Shown here: positions 19,989 through 32,105 of the stretch, piece by piece
Position numbering within the stretch: the stretch's first letter is position 1
How the letters are laid out: every line of letters starts with the position of its first letter
Origin: Leptospira fainei serovar Hurstbridge str. BUT 6
GTDB lineage: Bacteria; Spirochaetota; Leptospiria; Leptospirales; Leptospiraceae
Assembly (NCBI RefSeq): GCF_000306235.2
Contig: NZ_AKWZ02000010.1
Location: forward strand, 1,624,001 to 1,688,000
Length of the DNA stretch: 64,000 nucleotides
Direction: 5' to 3'
Translations under genes and position numbers: made by a program
The notes under the pieces: generated by a model
Told to the model about the DNA's origin: nothing
The model's database searches: none
What the model saw: only the letters and a program-made list of their open reading frames with translations

Positions 19989-20081
19989 TTGGATTGGAAA
20001 GTAATAATCATTCTTTTGGCCGGCTTCACGGTCGGAGTTCTCTACGGATTATGGATCAAGAAGAGGAATCCGAAACCCTAG
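19989..20081 (+). CDS. 30-residue single-helix membrane peptide
   Basis: A short frame with TTG start preceded by AAGGTG (19975-19980) at 8-nt spacing. The product has one membrane helix (WKVIIILLAGFTVGVLYGLW) followed by a basic tail KKRNPKP, a typical N-out/C-in small membrane protein layout. It lies in an otherwise empty 287-bp gap, 58 bp before comF and in the same direction. The TTG start and small size keep confidence moderate. Confidence 0.45.
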   Translation: MDWKVIIILLAGFTVGVLYGLWIKKRNPKP

Positions 20082-20139
20082 TCGTCTTAAAATTCGGAAA
20101 AAATTCGCGATCATTTCTTTTTTTTACCCGTCATTAGAT

Positions 20140-20862
20140 ATGATCAAAAAGGCTGCCTACGAAGCTTTAAATTACTTTTACCCGATTCTCTGCGGCATTT
20201 GCGGTCGAGAAGATTTCTTTTCCCGTCGCTCCGGTCTATGTAAAGAATGCGCTACTATCGCAAAGGGTACTTCGAAGTACCCAAAATGTCCCGTTTGTTC
20301 TTGGAAGACCAAGGCCGGAGAATGCGATTATTGTCTTTCCCGAAACGTATTTTTTACACGAGCGGTTTTCTTACAAGAGCGAACCGACCTTTTCGCGGAA
20401 GCGTTAAATAAAATTAAGAGACAATCGGCCTATCCGCTCTCCTTATTTCTCAGCTTAGGCGCAAAGCGTGTATTAAGAAATTGGAAAGATATAGGATTGC
20501 AAGCCTATCTACTATTGCCTAGTGCATCCCCATCTTGGTTCGGAACGGTTTCCACTCGCCCGTTCTCTCCGATGCGGGAACTTCTACTTCGCACGGAAGA
20601 AATTTTGAATCTGCCTTGCATACGCCCTCTTGAAAAGATAAGTAAAACGAGACAGGCAGGAAAAAGCTACGCCGACCGTTTTTTTCATGCCAGAAATTCC
20701 TGGACTATTCGAGATGAATGGAGGGGAAAATGCCCGAAGAAAGTTTTAGTATTGGACGACGTGTTTACGACAGGTGCAAGCGTTAACGAAGCGAGTCGCA
20801 TTTTAAAAGAGAATGGTTCGGAAGAAATCCATATATTGACCTATTTACGAACGATGGAATAA
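20140..20862 (+). CDS. comF: ComF-family phosphoribosyltransferase-like protein
   Basis: 240 residues. The N-terminus has Cys-rich zinc-ribbon-like pairs (CGICGREDF, CKECATIAK, CPVCSW, CDYC). The C-terminus carries the PRPP-binding loop VLVLDDVFTTGASVNEA of the phosphoribosyltransferase fold, after KTRQAGKSYADR. ComF proteins act in natural DNA uptake in competent bacteria; in others the role is unclear. It is followed 44 bp later by the DNA polymerase IV gene, a DNA-handling neighbourhood. Confidence 0.9.
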   Translation: MIKKAAYEALNYFYPILCGICGREDFFSRRSGLCKECATIAKGTSKYPKCPVCSWKTKAGECDYCLSRNVFFTRAVFLQERTDLFAEALNKIKRQSAYPLSLFLSLGAKRVLRNWKDIGLQAYLLLPSASPSWFGTVSTRPFSPMRELLLRTEEILNLPCIRPLEKISKTRQAGKSYADRFFHARNSWTIRDEWRGKCPKKVLVLDDVFTTGASVNEASRILKENGSEEIHILTYLRTME

Positions 20863-20864
20863 CC

Positions 20865-20894
20865 TTGACATAGCTATTTATATGTATAGTATGA
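20865..20894 (+). promoter_or_regulatory. Possible promoter of DNA polymerase IV gene
   Basis: TTGACA at 20865-20870 is followed 18 nt later by TATGAC (20889-20894), or by TATAGT at a short 14-nt spacing. It sits directly after the comF stop and 12 bp before the GTG start. I see no clear LexA-type palindrome here. Weak call based on consensus only. Confidence 0.3.
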
Positions 20895-20906
20895 CTTTCC
20901 AGGCAA

Positions 20907-22022
20907 GTGCTTCGTAAGATTTTACATATCGATATGGATGCTTTCTTCGCTTCGGTGGAGCAGAGGGATTTTCCCCAATACCGAGGAAAGCCGCTGGTAG
21001 TAGGAGGTCCTCCAAATTCCAGAGGAGTAGTATGCGCTGCTAGTTATGAAGCGCGGAAATTCGGGATCCGTTCTGCCATGCCCTGCTCGCAGGCATATCG
21101 TCTTTGTCCTGAAGCGATTTTTGTTTCTCCTAGATTCCAAGTTTACAAGGAAGTATCGACCGCTATTCGAATCATATTTTTAGAATATACCGATTTGGTC
21201 GAAATGTTATCGTTAGATGAAGCCTTCTTGGACGTGACTCAAAATAAAAAAGGAATTCCGTTTGCGACGGAAATCGCAAAGGAGATTCGAGCCAGGATTA
21301 AAGCCGAAACGAACTTAACCGCTTCCGCCGGAGTGGCGATTAATAAATTTGCCGCAAAGGTCGCTACGGATTTTAAGAAGCCTGACGGATTAACCGTTAT
21401 TCGTCCGGAAGAAACGGAAATGTTCATTGAATCTCTGGATGTCGGGGCATTTCCAGGAGTGGGAAAAGTTACATTAAAAAAGATGCATGCTCTTGGAATC
21501 TTCAAAGGAAGCGATCTGAAGCGGCAGTCTCTGGAATTTCTTCTGAAGAATTTCGGAAAAACCGGACGCTGGTACTATTCCATTTCAAGGGGTATCGATC
21601 AAAGACCGGTTTTATCCGATAGGATTCGCAAATCCCTAGGAGCGGAATCTACTTTTGCTACGGATTTAGAAAAAACGGATGATCTTTTGGCTGAATTAAA
21701 GGACCTTTCGGTCGAGCTGGAGAAGAGGCTTTCATCGAAGTCGTTTCCTGGAAGGACGATCACTTTGAAGATCAAGTTCTCGGATTTTACTCTTAAAACT
21801 AGAAGTAGAACATTGACGGTTCCGCCGCTGACTGCCGAGGAGTTTTTTTCATTTGGAAAGGAACTCTTAGAAGAGTTCCTGCTCGATCAAGGGTATGCGA
21901 TTTCACCGATTCGCCTTTTAGGCTTGAGCCTCTCTCATCCGGAAACGGAAATTCATGAGGCGAACGAGGATGGTTTTGTCGGGTCGCTTTTTCCGAATCA
22001 GGAATCGTTTCCGAATTTATAA
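20907..22022 (+). CDS. dinB: DNA polymerase IV (Y-family)
   Basis: 371 residues from a GTG start; the first residues lead straight into the catalytic motif HIDMDAFFASVEQRD. The second carboxylate motif is SLDEAFLDVT, and the helix-hairpin-helix region FPGVGKVTLKKMHALGI follows. The C-terminal little-finger domain is present. It performs low-fidelity translesion synthesis. The family length is normal. Context (comF before, recQ after on the other strand) is DNA metabolism. Confidence 0.95.
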   Translation: MLRKILHIDMDAFFASVEQRDFPQYRGKPLVVGGPPNSRGVVCAASYEARKFGIRSAMPCSQAYRLCPEAIFVSPRFQVYKEVSTAIRIIFLEYTDLVEMLSLDEAFLDVTQNKKGIPFATEIAKEIRARIKAETNLTASAGVAINKFAAKVATDFKKPDGLTVIRPEETEMFIESLDVGAFPGVGKVTLKKMHALGIFKGSDLKRQSLEFLLKNFGKTGRWYYSISRGIDQRPVLSDRIRKSLGAESTFATDLEKTDDLLAELKDLSVELEKRLSSKSFPGRTITLKIKFSDFTLKTRSRTLTVPPLTAEEFFSFGKELLEEFLLDQGYAISPIRLLGLSLSHPETEIHEANEDGFVGSLFPNQESFPNL

Positions 22023-22107
22023 ATTTCCCGATAGTTGCCTATTTTTAGCTTCTATAATATTCTGAAAACTTAAATTGTTTTCGTTTGCGCGCGGGTGGAT
22101 ATTCCAA

Positions 22108-23982
<1,875 letters not shown>

Positions 23983-23987
23983 TTTTC

Positions 23988-25943
23988 CTATTTCTCCTCC
24001 TTCTTTCGAATCGCTCGGTATAAAAATCTTGCGGGATGCAATGCGGTGTACAAGCTATTTTCGATCGGTAAGGGTTCGCCCAAAACGATAGAAGCGAGAG
24101 TTTCGCCGCCGATCAAGGAGGATAGAACTCCCCTTGAACCTAACCCGCCGAATACATAGAGTCCCGGAACCGCAGCGGGGACGGAAATCTTTTTATCTCG
24201 GTTCTTCGGAAGACCTACGCCGGTGAATATTTTTCGAAATGTGGCCGGATCGTGCAATTCTCCAAGGATCGGAAATCTATCCTTCGTTTGGGAACGAAAT
24301 CCGACGAATTCGCGGCTAATTCGGATTTTTTCCCGGTCCCATACTTCGCCGGGCAGGAGTTCCTTTGCGTATTCCAATAGGCTTTCTCGGTCTTTGCTTC
24401 GCGGGTTCGGATCCAAATCGAACTCGTCAAAAGTGGATCCGAGTACTCTGATCTTATTCCTGCTCGGAGTTATATAATGTTCCCCGACAAAAATCGGATC
24501 ATTCTCATACTCGTTTTCCATGGAAAGCTCTAGTAATTGACCCCGAACCTTTGATAAGGAGAAAAGAGGCTCGCCGAAAAATTTCAATAGCAGCGATTCG
24601 ATTCCGTTGGAATTCGCTAGAACTATACATGGCGAAGTCTCTATTTCATTTTCGTCCGATAAAATTCTCCATTCGCCCTGATCCAAACGTATATCTGAAA
24701 TATGGATAGTTTGAAGAGATATATTCGGATGTTTTAATAAGTTCGAAATCAATTCGGGTGTTTCGGTCCAAAAACCGGAAGAAAATAGCACGCCTTGTGA
24801 TTCTGGCGGTAACGAAGGATAAGAAACCGTTGCATCTTCTTGAAGCTGAGCGATTTCGGGCGAAAGTTGATGTGATCGAATCCCTTCCGAAATTCTTTCC
24901 CAATTCAGATCTTTTCCGGCAAGTTGAAACGTACCCGGCGTTTCATACGACTCTTTCGATAGAAGTTCTTGATAGCGTCTAAGCGAATGGCCAAAAGCTC
25001 TTATTGTCCAGAGACTTGTCGGACTTTTAAATTTCGTAATATGTGGATGGGAAATAGCTTTCGGAATATTCGAAGCTCGATTCGGAGAAGAGTCGTCTAG
25101 AACGGTCACTTCGATTCCGCGTATTGCAAAAGAGCGAGCGACACTTGCACCGGCCAATCCTGCTCCGATTACTACAACCTTTTTAGGAAGAGGTGATTTC
25201 GGAAGCCTTCGGACAAAAATCTGGTCGAGCGGCGAGCTCGGATCCTTTATGAAGGTTCCGATTAACATTTCCCTCTTCTTCCCGAATCCGGGAATTTTTT
25301 CCAACGCGAATCCGGCGCTCGTAAGCGAATCTTTTACGATTCTTGCGACCGTAAACGTAGCTAACGTGGCGCTTTTATCCGTCAATCGGGAAAATTGATT
25401 CGTAATCGAAGCGCCCCATAACTCCGGATTTTTAGACGGAGCAAAGCCGTCCAAAAAAAAAGCGTCGAATCGACCGGAAGTCTCGGGCAGCAATTCTCTC
25501 GCGTCTCCGATCCAAAGGTCGAGGGCAATCCCTTCCTCTTCGAAGAGAAACGAATTACAACCTTGGATTAAGAGAGAATATTTCTTTAGAAAAACGGAGA
25601 GGATTTCGGTTAATTCGGGAAAATGTGAAATCGCTCTCCGAATTTCTTGTTCGGTAAGGGGGAACAACTCGTAGGAGACGAAACGAAGAATGGAAAATCG
25701 ATTATGAATTCTTAATGTTTTCCAAAGATTCCAAGTCGCAAAGAAATTAAGGCCCGTTCCGAATCCTAATTCTAAAATCGCAAAATGTTTTTTTTCGGGA
25801 AACGGATCCTGGCGCCAGCGGGATTCCAATCGATTTCCGTCTAAAAATACGTGTTTGGTTTCGGCCAAGCCGTCTTCGGGCGAGAAATAGATGTCATCGA
25901 ATTCGGCGGAAACGGGGGTGCCGTTTTCCTTCCATTCGATCAT
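23988..25943 (-). CDS. mnmC: tRNA 5-methylaminomethyl-2-thiouridine biosynthesis bifunctional protein
   Basis: 651 residues from the chosen ATG at 25943, which has GGAGGT six bases upstream and lines up with family starts; an upstream in-frame start at 26000 adds 19 unlikely residues. The N-terminal methyltransferase half has [19 protein letters not shown] and [15 protein letters not shown]; the C-terminal FAD oxidase half has [16 protein letters not shown] (GxGxxG). It completes the mnm5s2U34 modification of tRNA wobble bases. The fused two-domain form is intact. First gene of the pair with recQ. Confidence 0.93.
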   Translation of the reverse strand: MIEWKENGTPVSAEFDDIYFSPEDGLAETKHVFLDGNRLESRWRQDPFPEKKHFAILELGFGTGLNFFATWNLWKTLRIHNRFSILRFVSYELFPLTEQEIRRAISHFPELTEILSVFLKKYSLLIQGCNSFLFEEEGIALDLWIGDARELLPETSGRFDAFFLDGFAPSKNPELWGASITNQFSRLTDKSATLATFTVARIVKDSLTSAGFALEKIPGFGKKREMLIGTFIKDPSSPLDQIFVRRLPKSPLPKKVVVIGAGLAGASVARSFAIRGIEVTVLDDSSPNRASNIPKAISHPHITKFKSPTSLWTIRAFGHSLRRYQELLSKESYETPGTFQLAGKDLNWERISEGIRSHQLSPEIAQLQEDATVSYPSLPPESQGVLFSSGFWTETPELISNLLKHPNISLQTIHISDIRLDQGEWRILSDENEIETSPCIVLANSNGIESLLLKFFGEPLFSLSKVRGQLLELSMENEYENDPIFVGEHYITPSRNKIRVLGSTFDEFDLDPNPRSKDRESLLEYAKELLPGEVWDREKIRISREFVGFRSQTKDRFPILGELHDPATFRKIFTGVGLPKNRDKKISVPAAVPGLYVFGGLGSRGVLSSLIGGETLASIVLGEPLPIENSLYTALHPARFLYRAIRKKEEK

Positions 25944-26075
25944 TTCCGGACCTCCGTATTTCGTCTCCTGCCGTTCATTACAGACTAAAATCCGGATCAA
26001 TCTCGTTAATCCAAGCGGATTTCTAGCGACTTGACGTTTACAATCGAATTCTGAAAATCGTATTCAGGAACCGAT

Positions 26076-27101
26076 ATGAGCCAAAGTCAGAAAGAGCCGC
26101 AATCATATCCGATTTCCGTCGCACCGATGATGGACTGGACGGACCGACACTTTCGGTTCTTTCTGCGTTTGATTTCAAAAAGGACTCTTTTATACACCGA
26201 GATGGTAACGACTGGAGCGATTTTGAGAGGGGATACCCATAGACATCTTTCGTTTCATCCGCAGGAAAATCCGGTAGCATTACAGTTGGGCGGAGATGAT
26301 CCCGTTAAGTTGGCAGAATCCTCAAAGATCGGAGAAGAATACGGTTATTCCGAAATTAATTTGAATGTAGGCTGTCCGAGCGATAAAGTTCAGGAGGGGA
26401 ATTTTGGCGCCTGCTTAATGGGGGATCCGAAACGCGTAGGCGATTGCATCGCCGCAATGAATTCAGCAATTCGCATTCCAGTTACCGTTAAATGCAGAAT
26501 AGGAATTCCCGGAAAAGATCATATTGAGGATCTAATCGAGTTCGTAAGAATCGTTTCGGAGGCGGGGGCAGTACGGGTCACCGTTCATGCAAGAATCGCA
26601 ATTCTAGAAGGTTTGAGTCCCGCTCAAAATAGGACCGTTCCGCCGTTAAGATACGAAGACGTGTATGAAGTGAAACGGAATTTCCCGAATTTGAAATTAG
26701 AGCTTAACGGGGGTATCCGTACTTTGGATGCTGCAAGCGAGCATCTATCTAAGGTGGACGGAATTATGATAGGGAGAGCGGCTTATGAAAATCCCTTTCT
26801 ATTTTCCGCCGTCGATCAGAAATTTTTTGGGGAGCGGAAAATACAATCCACTCGTCGGGAAATTTTTCATCAAATGCAGGAATACGTTCAAAAAAGGATC
26901 GAGGAAGGCGAGAAGCCGAGTAGAATGTTAAGGCATCTATTAGGCGCTTTTCATGAAGTGCGGGGTTCTAGAATGTATCGCCGCATTCTTACGGAAAGAA
27001 TGTATCAGAATCCCCCGCCGACACTTCTTCAAGACGCTCTTGCATCGATCCCGTCCGAGTTTTTAGATCAAAAGTTCGACCTGGAACTCCAACCCGTTTA
27101 A
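26076..27101 (+). CDS. dusA: tRNA-dihydrouridine(20/20a) synthase
   Basis: 341 residues of FMN-dependent TIM barrel. [24 protein letters not shown] and [16 protein letters not shown] (catalytic Cys100) match DusA rather than Dus[11 protein letters not shown] and ELNGGIRT contribute to flavin binding. It reduces uridine in the tRNA D loop. Divergent from mnmC, another tRNA modification gene, with about 130 bp between starts. Confidence 0.95.
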   Translation: MSQSQKEPQSYPISVAPMMDWTDRHFRFFLRLISKRTLLYTEMVTTGAILRGDTHRHLSFHPQENPVALQLGGDDPVKLAESSKIGEEYGYSEINLNVGCPSDKVQEGNFGACLMGDPKRVGDCIAAMNSAIRIPVTVKCRIGIPGKDHIEDLIEFVRIVSEAGAVRVTVHARIAILEGLSPAQNRTVPPLRYEDVYEVKRNFPNLKLELNGGIRTLDAASEHLSKVDGIMIGRAAYENPFLFSAVDQKFFGERKIQSTRREIFHQMQEYVQKRIEEGEKPSRMLRHLLGAFHEVRGSRMYRRILTERMYQNPPPTLLQDALASIPSEFLDQKFDLELQPV

Positions 27102-27181
27102 AGAAAATTTTAGAACTGGATTTAGGCACGAAAAAGCCTTGCCTTAGGTCCAATACTCTTTAGCTTACGCTCCCTATTGCC

Positions 27182-29092
27182 ATGCTGAAAACGATCGTAA
27201 TTTATCTACTATTCGTTTGTTCCGTTCTGGGTGAATCGATCGAGTCGATTGTTCCGGTTCGGACGGTTGTCGACGGATGGACATTTCAGGTTAAGGAATC
27301 CGAGCGATCGGTTCCTATTCAAGTGGGAGAAAGCCTAACTTCCCAAGGGTTTCCTGCTCCGGTTCATGGCGTGTATCGCGTAGAAGTCGAATATCCTAAA
27401 CTGCAGCAAGGATTTACGCAGGGTGTTCATTTAGACAGAATTCAATCCGCAGATAAGGTATATTGGAACGGTTCTTTGATAGGAGAAACCGGAAGTTTTG
27501 AGCCATACATTCCGTATTGGTTTCGACCAAGACTGTACGCGATTCCGACGGACTTGATTCGTCCGGGAAAAAACCTCTTAGAGGTGGAGATCGAATGCAG
27601 AGAGTCCTTGCTCTTTTGCGGCCTTTTTCGGGGAACTCCGAAAGTGGGGGATTACGATTCCCTAAAGGAGGATTTGATCTACGAGGATTTATTCCAGGTT
27701 GTAATTGCCGTTTTGTTTTTAGGCATTTTTGTACAGCAAGCGATCGCGTATCTCCTGAATCGATACTCGAATGCGAGTCTCTATCTTGCCTTATCCGCGA
27801 TATTTTTTGTCGGCTGGCGAGGAACCCTTCTCAACAAGACTCATTATATAGGACTATCCTTCGAACTAATTATACGAGTCTTTTATGTCTGCCAAACCTT
27901 ATTCCCTGCTTTCCTGCTTCTCTTCGTCTATGCAATGTTCGAGAGACGATTGGGAATTTTTTCCAAATGTATCCTTTTAGGAGACCTTATCCTCGGAATC
28001 CTGCAGCTATACGATCTGAACCCCGATTCGAGAATCATGCTCGTATACGCTTGGGAAGTCTTATTGGTTTTAAAGATTCCCGCGTTAATCGGCGTTCTTG
28101 CGTCTCAATTCAGAAAAAGTGCGGAAGCGACTTTGATTTTATTGGGGGCGTTGTTCGCCGCCGTCTTAGGAGTGATGGATATAGTCATCGATTTTATAAC
28201 CGGTAAAAACGAATTCTTTTCACAATACGGACTCTTAGTCTTTTTATTCTCGGGCATTATGGGAATTTCCATCCAAAACGCAAGAGCTAGAAAGGATTTA
28301 AAAAAATTGAATGATTCCTTGGAAACTCTCGTCCAAAGCAGGACTCACGAATTAGAAAAACAATATAGACTGTTAAACGAAGAGATATTGGTCGCCGGCG
28401 GATTGCAATCCAGATTGATACCCGGATTGGACGGACAAATCGCGGGACTTAGCGTCAATTCGGTCTATGTGCCCGTTGAAAAGATCGGAGGCGATTATTT
28501 CGATTTTCACGATTACGGGGACGGACAAGTGCAATTTCTGTTATGCGACGTCGCGGGTCATGGAATTTCAGCGGCTCTAATCGCTTCCATGCTGAAGATA
28601 AGTTTCTTGGAATTAGCTCCGCGGCATCCGGAGCCGGCGGATCTTCTGATGTCTTTGAATGCGAGAATGGTTCCCGTTGTCGAAAAGAACTTTATCACCG
28701 CAGTAGCGGCTTTGTTCGATACTAAAACCGGCGAAATCAGGTATTCGTTGGCTGGCCATCCTTCTCCGATTGTATTAACGGATTCCGCCTCCCTACCTGT
28801 ATTCCTGGAGGGTAGGGGGCCGATATTAGGCTGGAGAAAGGAAATCGTATTGCGAACTTGGAAGCGTGATTTAAAAAAAGGAGACCGCTTTTTCTTTTAT
28901 ACGGACGGAATAACCGAAGCTTTAAATGCGGGAAGAGAGATGTTCGGAGAGGACAGGTTGCTGGATATATTACGGGATTCATTCAATAGAAGTCCGAGAA
29001 ATCTAAACGAATCCATTCTCTCTTCCCTGCGCGAATTTGCCGGATTCAGGCTGCCTGACGACGTAACATATTTTGCGGTGGACATAATTTAG
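27182..29092 (+). CDS. 7TMR-DISM SpoIIE-type serine phosphatase
   Basis: 636 residues. A signal segment (1-18) precedes a periplasmic 7TMR-DISM extracellular domain (about 20-165). Seven membrane helices (about 170-363) and a short coiled coil (365-400) follow. The PP2C/SpoIIE phosphatase domain (415-636) has GGDYFDF (436-442), CDVAGHGISAALIASM and FFYTDGITEA. Such proteins dephosphorylate anti-anti-sigma or similar partners on sensing an envelope signal; the ligand is unknown. No anti-sigma gene is adjacent. A 32-bp gap separates it from the following MBL gene. Confidence 0.92.
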   Translation: MLKTIVIYLLFVCSVLGESIESIVPVRTVVDGWTFQVKESERSVPIQVGESLTSQGFPAPVHGVYRVEVEYPKLQQGFTQGVHLDRIQSADKVYWNGSLIGETGSFEPYIPYWFRPRLYAIPTDLIRPGKNLLEVEIECRESLLFCGLFRGTPKVGDYDSLKEDLIYEDLFQVVIAVLFLGIFVQQAIAYLLNRYSNASLYLALSAIFFVGWRGTLLNKTHYIGLSFELIIRVFYVCQTLFPAFLLLFVYAMFERRLGIFSKCILLGDLILGILQLYDLNPDSRIMLVYAWEVLLVLKIPALIGVLASQFRKSAEATLILLGALFAAVLGVMDIVIDFITGKNEFFSQYGLLVFLFSGIMGISIQNARARKDLKKLNDSLETLVQSRTHELEKQYRLLNEEILVAGGLQSRLIPGLDGQIAGLSVNSVYVPVEKIGGDYFDFHDYGDGQVQFLLCDVAGHGISAALIASMLKISFLELAPRHPEPADLLMSLNARMVPVVEKNFITAVAALFDTKTGEIRYSLAGHPSPIVLTDSASLPVFLEGRGPILGWRKEIVLRTWKRDLKKGDRFFFYTDGITEALNAGREMFGEDRLLDILRDSFNRSPRNLNESILSSLREFAGFRLPDDVTYFAVDII

Positions 29093-29124
29093 ATCAAGAT
29101 TCATAAAACTTCGACATAAGACTT

Positions 29125-30066
29125 ATGCCAGATACGATTCTAACCATAGATTGCGGATATATAGAAGAAGGGTTAGCCTGCGCCTACCTAGTTAGAGACG
29201 GTGATCGCGCCGCCTTCGTTGAAAATAATACGAACTACGCCGTTCCGAAACTTCTGAAAACCTTGGAAGACCAGGGTTTGAAAAAGGAAGCCGTAGATTA
29301 TATTATTATTACCCATGTTCATCTTGACCACGCAGGTGGTACGGGTGAGCTGATTAAACATTGCCCGAATGCGACAGTTCTTGCGCATCCGAAGGCGGCT
29401 CCTCATCTTATCAATCCCGAACGATTGATTAAGAGTTCCATTCAGGTATACGGAGAAGAAGCTTTCTACAAGTTGTACGGAAAAATTCAACCGGTACCGG
29501 AATCCTCGGTTCGTATCATGAATGATGGTGAAGAGTTGGTATGGGGAAATCGAACTCTCAAATTCATTTATACTCGCGGACACGCCAATCATCATTTTTG
29601 TATTTATGATTCTCTGACCAACGGAATTTTCACGGGAGATACTTTCGGTCTAGGCTATGGGATCTTTCGGAACGGGAGCGAACCTGTTTTATATCCTTCT
29701 ACAACTCCTACGGACTTCGATCCGGAAGAAGCTCTTTTATCCATAGATAAAATCATCGGGACAGGCGCGGAGAAAGCTTATCTGACTCATTTCGGAGTCT
29801 GGACGGACATGAGATCGGGTGCCGAACAAATGAGAGAAGGTGTGAAGACAATGAAGCACATTCTAATTTCAGCGGGAAAAACGGACCTGGAAGGCGATTC
29901 ACTACTCGGATTTTGTGAGGCTAGAGTATTATCTTATTTAGAGGATCAATTAGAAAAGCGCGGAATCCCTTATGGCACTAAGGAAAAAAGGTTCATCGCC
30001 TTTGATGCAAAAATAAATGCACAAGGAATCGCCTTTAAAGTCGAGAAAGCTAGAAAGAAAATATAA
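29125..30066 (+). CDS. MBL-fold hydrolase
   Basis: 313 residues, cytoplasmic. Metal motif THVHLDHAGGTGEL and a later TRGHANHHFCIYD and FTGDTFG give a full MBL ligand set. The rest (for example TPTDFDPEEALLSIDKI, THFGVW) resembles hydrolases near glyoxalase II/quorum-quenching types, but the substrate cannot be read. It follows the SpoIIE phosphatase by 32 bp and probably shares its transcript. This is the third MBL protein in the window; the three are not close copies. Confidence 0.85.
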   Translation: MPDTILTIDCGYIEEGLACAYLVRDGDRAAFVENNTNYAVPKLLKTLEDQGLKKEAVDYIIITHVHLDHAGGTGELIKHCPNATVLAHPKAAPHLINPERLIKSSIQVYGEEAFYKLYGKIQPVPESSVRIMNDGEELVWGNRTLKFIYTRGHANHHFCIYDSLTNGIFTGDTFGLGYGIFRNGSEPVLYPSTTPTDFDPEEALLSIDKIIGTGAEKAYLTHFGVWTDMRSGAEQMREGVKTMKHILISAGKTDLEGDSLLGFCEARVLSYLEDQLEKRGIPYGTKEKRFIAFDAKINAQGIAFKVEKARKKI

Positions 30067-30242
30067 TCTTTGTCCCCTGGGTAACATGACTTTCTTAAAA
30101 TATTTCTTATTCGTTCCGAATCATTTCTTCGAATGACAGGCATTATATCGGTCCATCGAGAAACGCTGATTTTCGTCTCGGAAGAGTTTTTCAAGAGGAA
30201 ATTTTAATTTGCCTTCTCTGCTTCTAAGCATGGATTTGGATA

Positions 30243-32105
30243 GTGCTCTTCTTTTCCCGCAAATACAATCGCGCAAAACTCCAGTTCGTCCCGGTCGCTT
30301 TGCTTCTGCTGGTCTGCTCGATGTCATGCGCTGATTCTACGAATGGAACTCCCAATGTTCGGGCAATCAACGGAGTGATCGATTTACGCGAAACGAATCT
30401 TTGGGGCAATATTATTCCCTTAGCCGGGCAATGGGAATTTAGGTGGGGCGAACTATTTTACCCCGGGAAAGAATTTCGGCAAGCGCCAGAATACGAGTCC
30501 GTACCGGGAATTTGGAGAGATTACGCTCGTCACTACCCGTTGATGGGACATGCATCATATAAACTTCATTTACGGCTGAGCGGAAAGGAAGGAAACCTTG
30601 TTTTACGAATTCCTAGGCTTCCTGGAGTTTATTCCGTGTATCTGGGAAACAAGCAGGTTTTTGCGAACGGGATAACCGGAGAGAATTCTGCGGGAACTTT
30701 TTTTATCGCGCATCCTGTCATCCGAAACATTCCGATAAAAGAATCGGAATTCGATCTGATTGTAAATGTTTCCAATTATCGCGGAAATTTTTTAAAAGGA
30801 GGAATTAGAAACGGCTTTCTTTTAGGCGGTGCGGATACTCTTTTTACGAGCGGATTGACGGAAGCATTTCGGGATACTCTTCTGATATGCGTGATTTTTT
30901 CCGTCGGTTTATATCATATAGTATTTTTCGTTTCTTACCGTAAAGATTCTGTTCCCGCCCTCTTTGCGATCTTTTGTCTTTTGGTCTCATTTTACACTTT
31001 CATAACTTCTAATATACAATATTCGCTCATTCCGGAATTGCCGTTGGACTTTAGGATTCGATTGGAATTTCTGTGTGAAGTCGCCTTCTTTCAGATCATT
31101 TACTTAATGATGCGGGAAATGTATCCCCGTCAATACAAAGAAAAGTGGATGCTCGTAGCAATGAGCTCGACCATCTTATTCACGGCAGCCATTACCATTT
31201 TGAACGAAACGGATGTGGTCACTCTATATTCATTTTTTATGTATTTCCCGCCGGTCTATACCGCGGTTCTCCTATACGGAATCGGGTCTGCATGGAAAGC
31301 GGGCGAGAATAAGGCCAAGACGATTTGTTTATCAGGTTTGATTTTGGTCGTCGCAATGATAAACGACGTGACTTACGGTCTGTTTGAAGTCTATATTCTT
31401 TTCCCATATAGCTTTCCTGTCGGGTTGGTGGGATTTATTATATTTAATTCATATTTGATTTCGGTCCGATTTACGGAGGATCTTGAAAAATCCAAGGATT
31501 TCGCGGATTTACAGGTTCGATATAATGAACAATTGAAACATAACGCGGAAGAGAAGGCGAAGGCGGCTCTTGAAATCAACCGCAGTATGGATTCCGAATT
31601 GAGTTCTCTGATGTATGAGTTGGAATCGAAGGAGAAGAACGATCGATCCTTTCAGAAATTGAAAATCGAACTGAGCGACACGATGACTAACGTGCGTGAT
31701 ATGGTTTTTCTAATGAATTATCAAGGAACGAAGACGGAATTGATAGAGGAAGAATTGAAGAAATTTCTGAAAGAAAATCCGAGTTCGGGAGATCTTCATG
31801 TCGAAATTCAAAACGTATCCGAATCCTTACGGATCGATCAATGTCTTCAAGTGCATAAAATATTCCTGGAGGTATCGGGAAAGATTCTGAAAAAAGGAAC
31901 GAGGGAAAAGATTCATCTTTTTTGGGGGAGAGAAGGTACATCGGTTCTTTTAAGAATTTCTCAAGGGGGGTTCGGGGTTTCCAACGAAGATAAATTCGAA
32001 TCGGTAATTTCGGATATTCGGTTAAGAACCGATAAATTAAACGGGCGTTATGTTCTTCTCACGGAAAAGGGAAATCTAGAGTTCGAATTAAGGGTTCCGA
32101 CCTAA
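30243..32105 (+). CDS. 7TMR-DISM sensor with degenerate histidine-kinase domain
   Basis: 620 residues from a GTG start. A lipoprotein-like signal (LLLVCSMSC, Cys29) is followed by a DISM-type extracellular domain (about 45-200), seven membrane helices (210-408) and a coiled coil (410-470). The C-terminus aligns with NarX/LiaS-type kinases but looks inactive. The phosphoacceptor helix reads KIELSDTMTNVRDM, with no His at the expected place. The N-box region is KIFLEVSGKILKKG. The D-box position is RISQGGFG rather than DNG. The tail LNGRYVLLTEKGNLEFELRVP keeps the fold. It may act as a binding scaffold rather than a kinase. Confidence 0.85.
   Translation: MLFFSRKYNRAKLQFVPVALLLLVCSMSCADSTNGTPNVRAINGVIDLRETNLWGNIIPLAGQWEFRWGELFYPGKEFRQAPEYESVPGIWRDYARHYPLMGHASYKLHLRLSGKEGNLVLRIPRLPGVYSVYLGNKQVFANGITGENSAGTFFIAHPVIRNIPIKESEFDLIVNVSNYRGNFLKGGIRNGFLLGGADTLFTSGLTEAFRDTLLICVIFSVGLYHIVFFVSYRKDSVPALFAIFCLLVSFYTFITSNIQYSLIPELPLDFRIRLEFLCEVAFFQIIYLMMREMYPRQYKEKWMLVAMSSTILFTAAITILNETDVVTLYSFFMYFPPVYTAVLLYGIGSAWKAGENKAKTICLSGLILVVAMINDVTYGLFEVYILFPYSFPVGLVGFIIFNSYLISVRFTEDLEKSKDFADLQVRYNEQLKHNAEEKAKAALEINRSMDSELSSLMYELESKEKNDRSFQKLKIELSDTMTNVRDMVFLMNYQGTKTELIEEELKKFLKENPSSGDLHVEIQNVSESLRIDQCLQVHKIFLEVSGKILKKGTREKIHLFWGREGTSVLLRISQGGFGVSNEDKFESVISDIRLRTDKLNGRYVLLTEKGNLEFELRVPT

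Noticed and set aside
25944..26000. Upstream extension of mnmC by 19 codons
   Set aside because: The internal ATG at 25943 has a strong GGAGGT and aligns with the family start; the extra residues match nothing.
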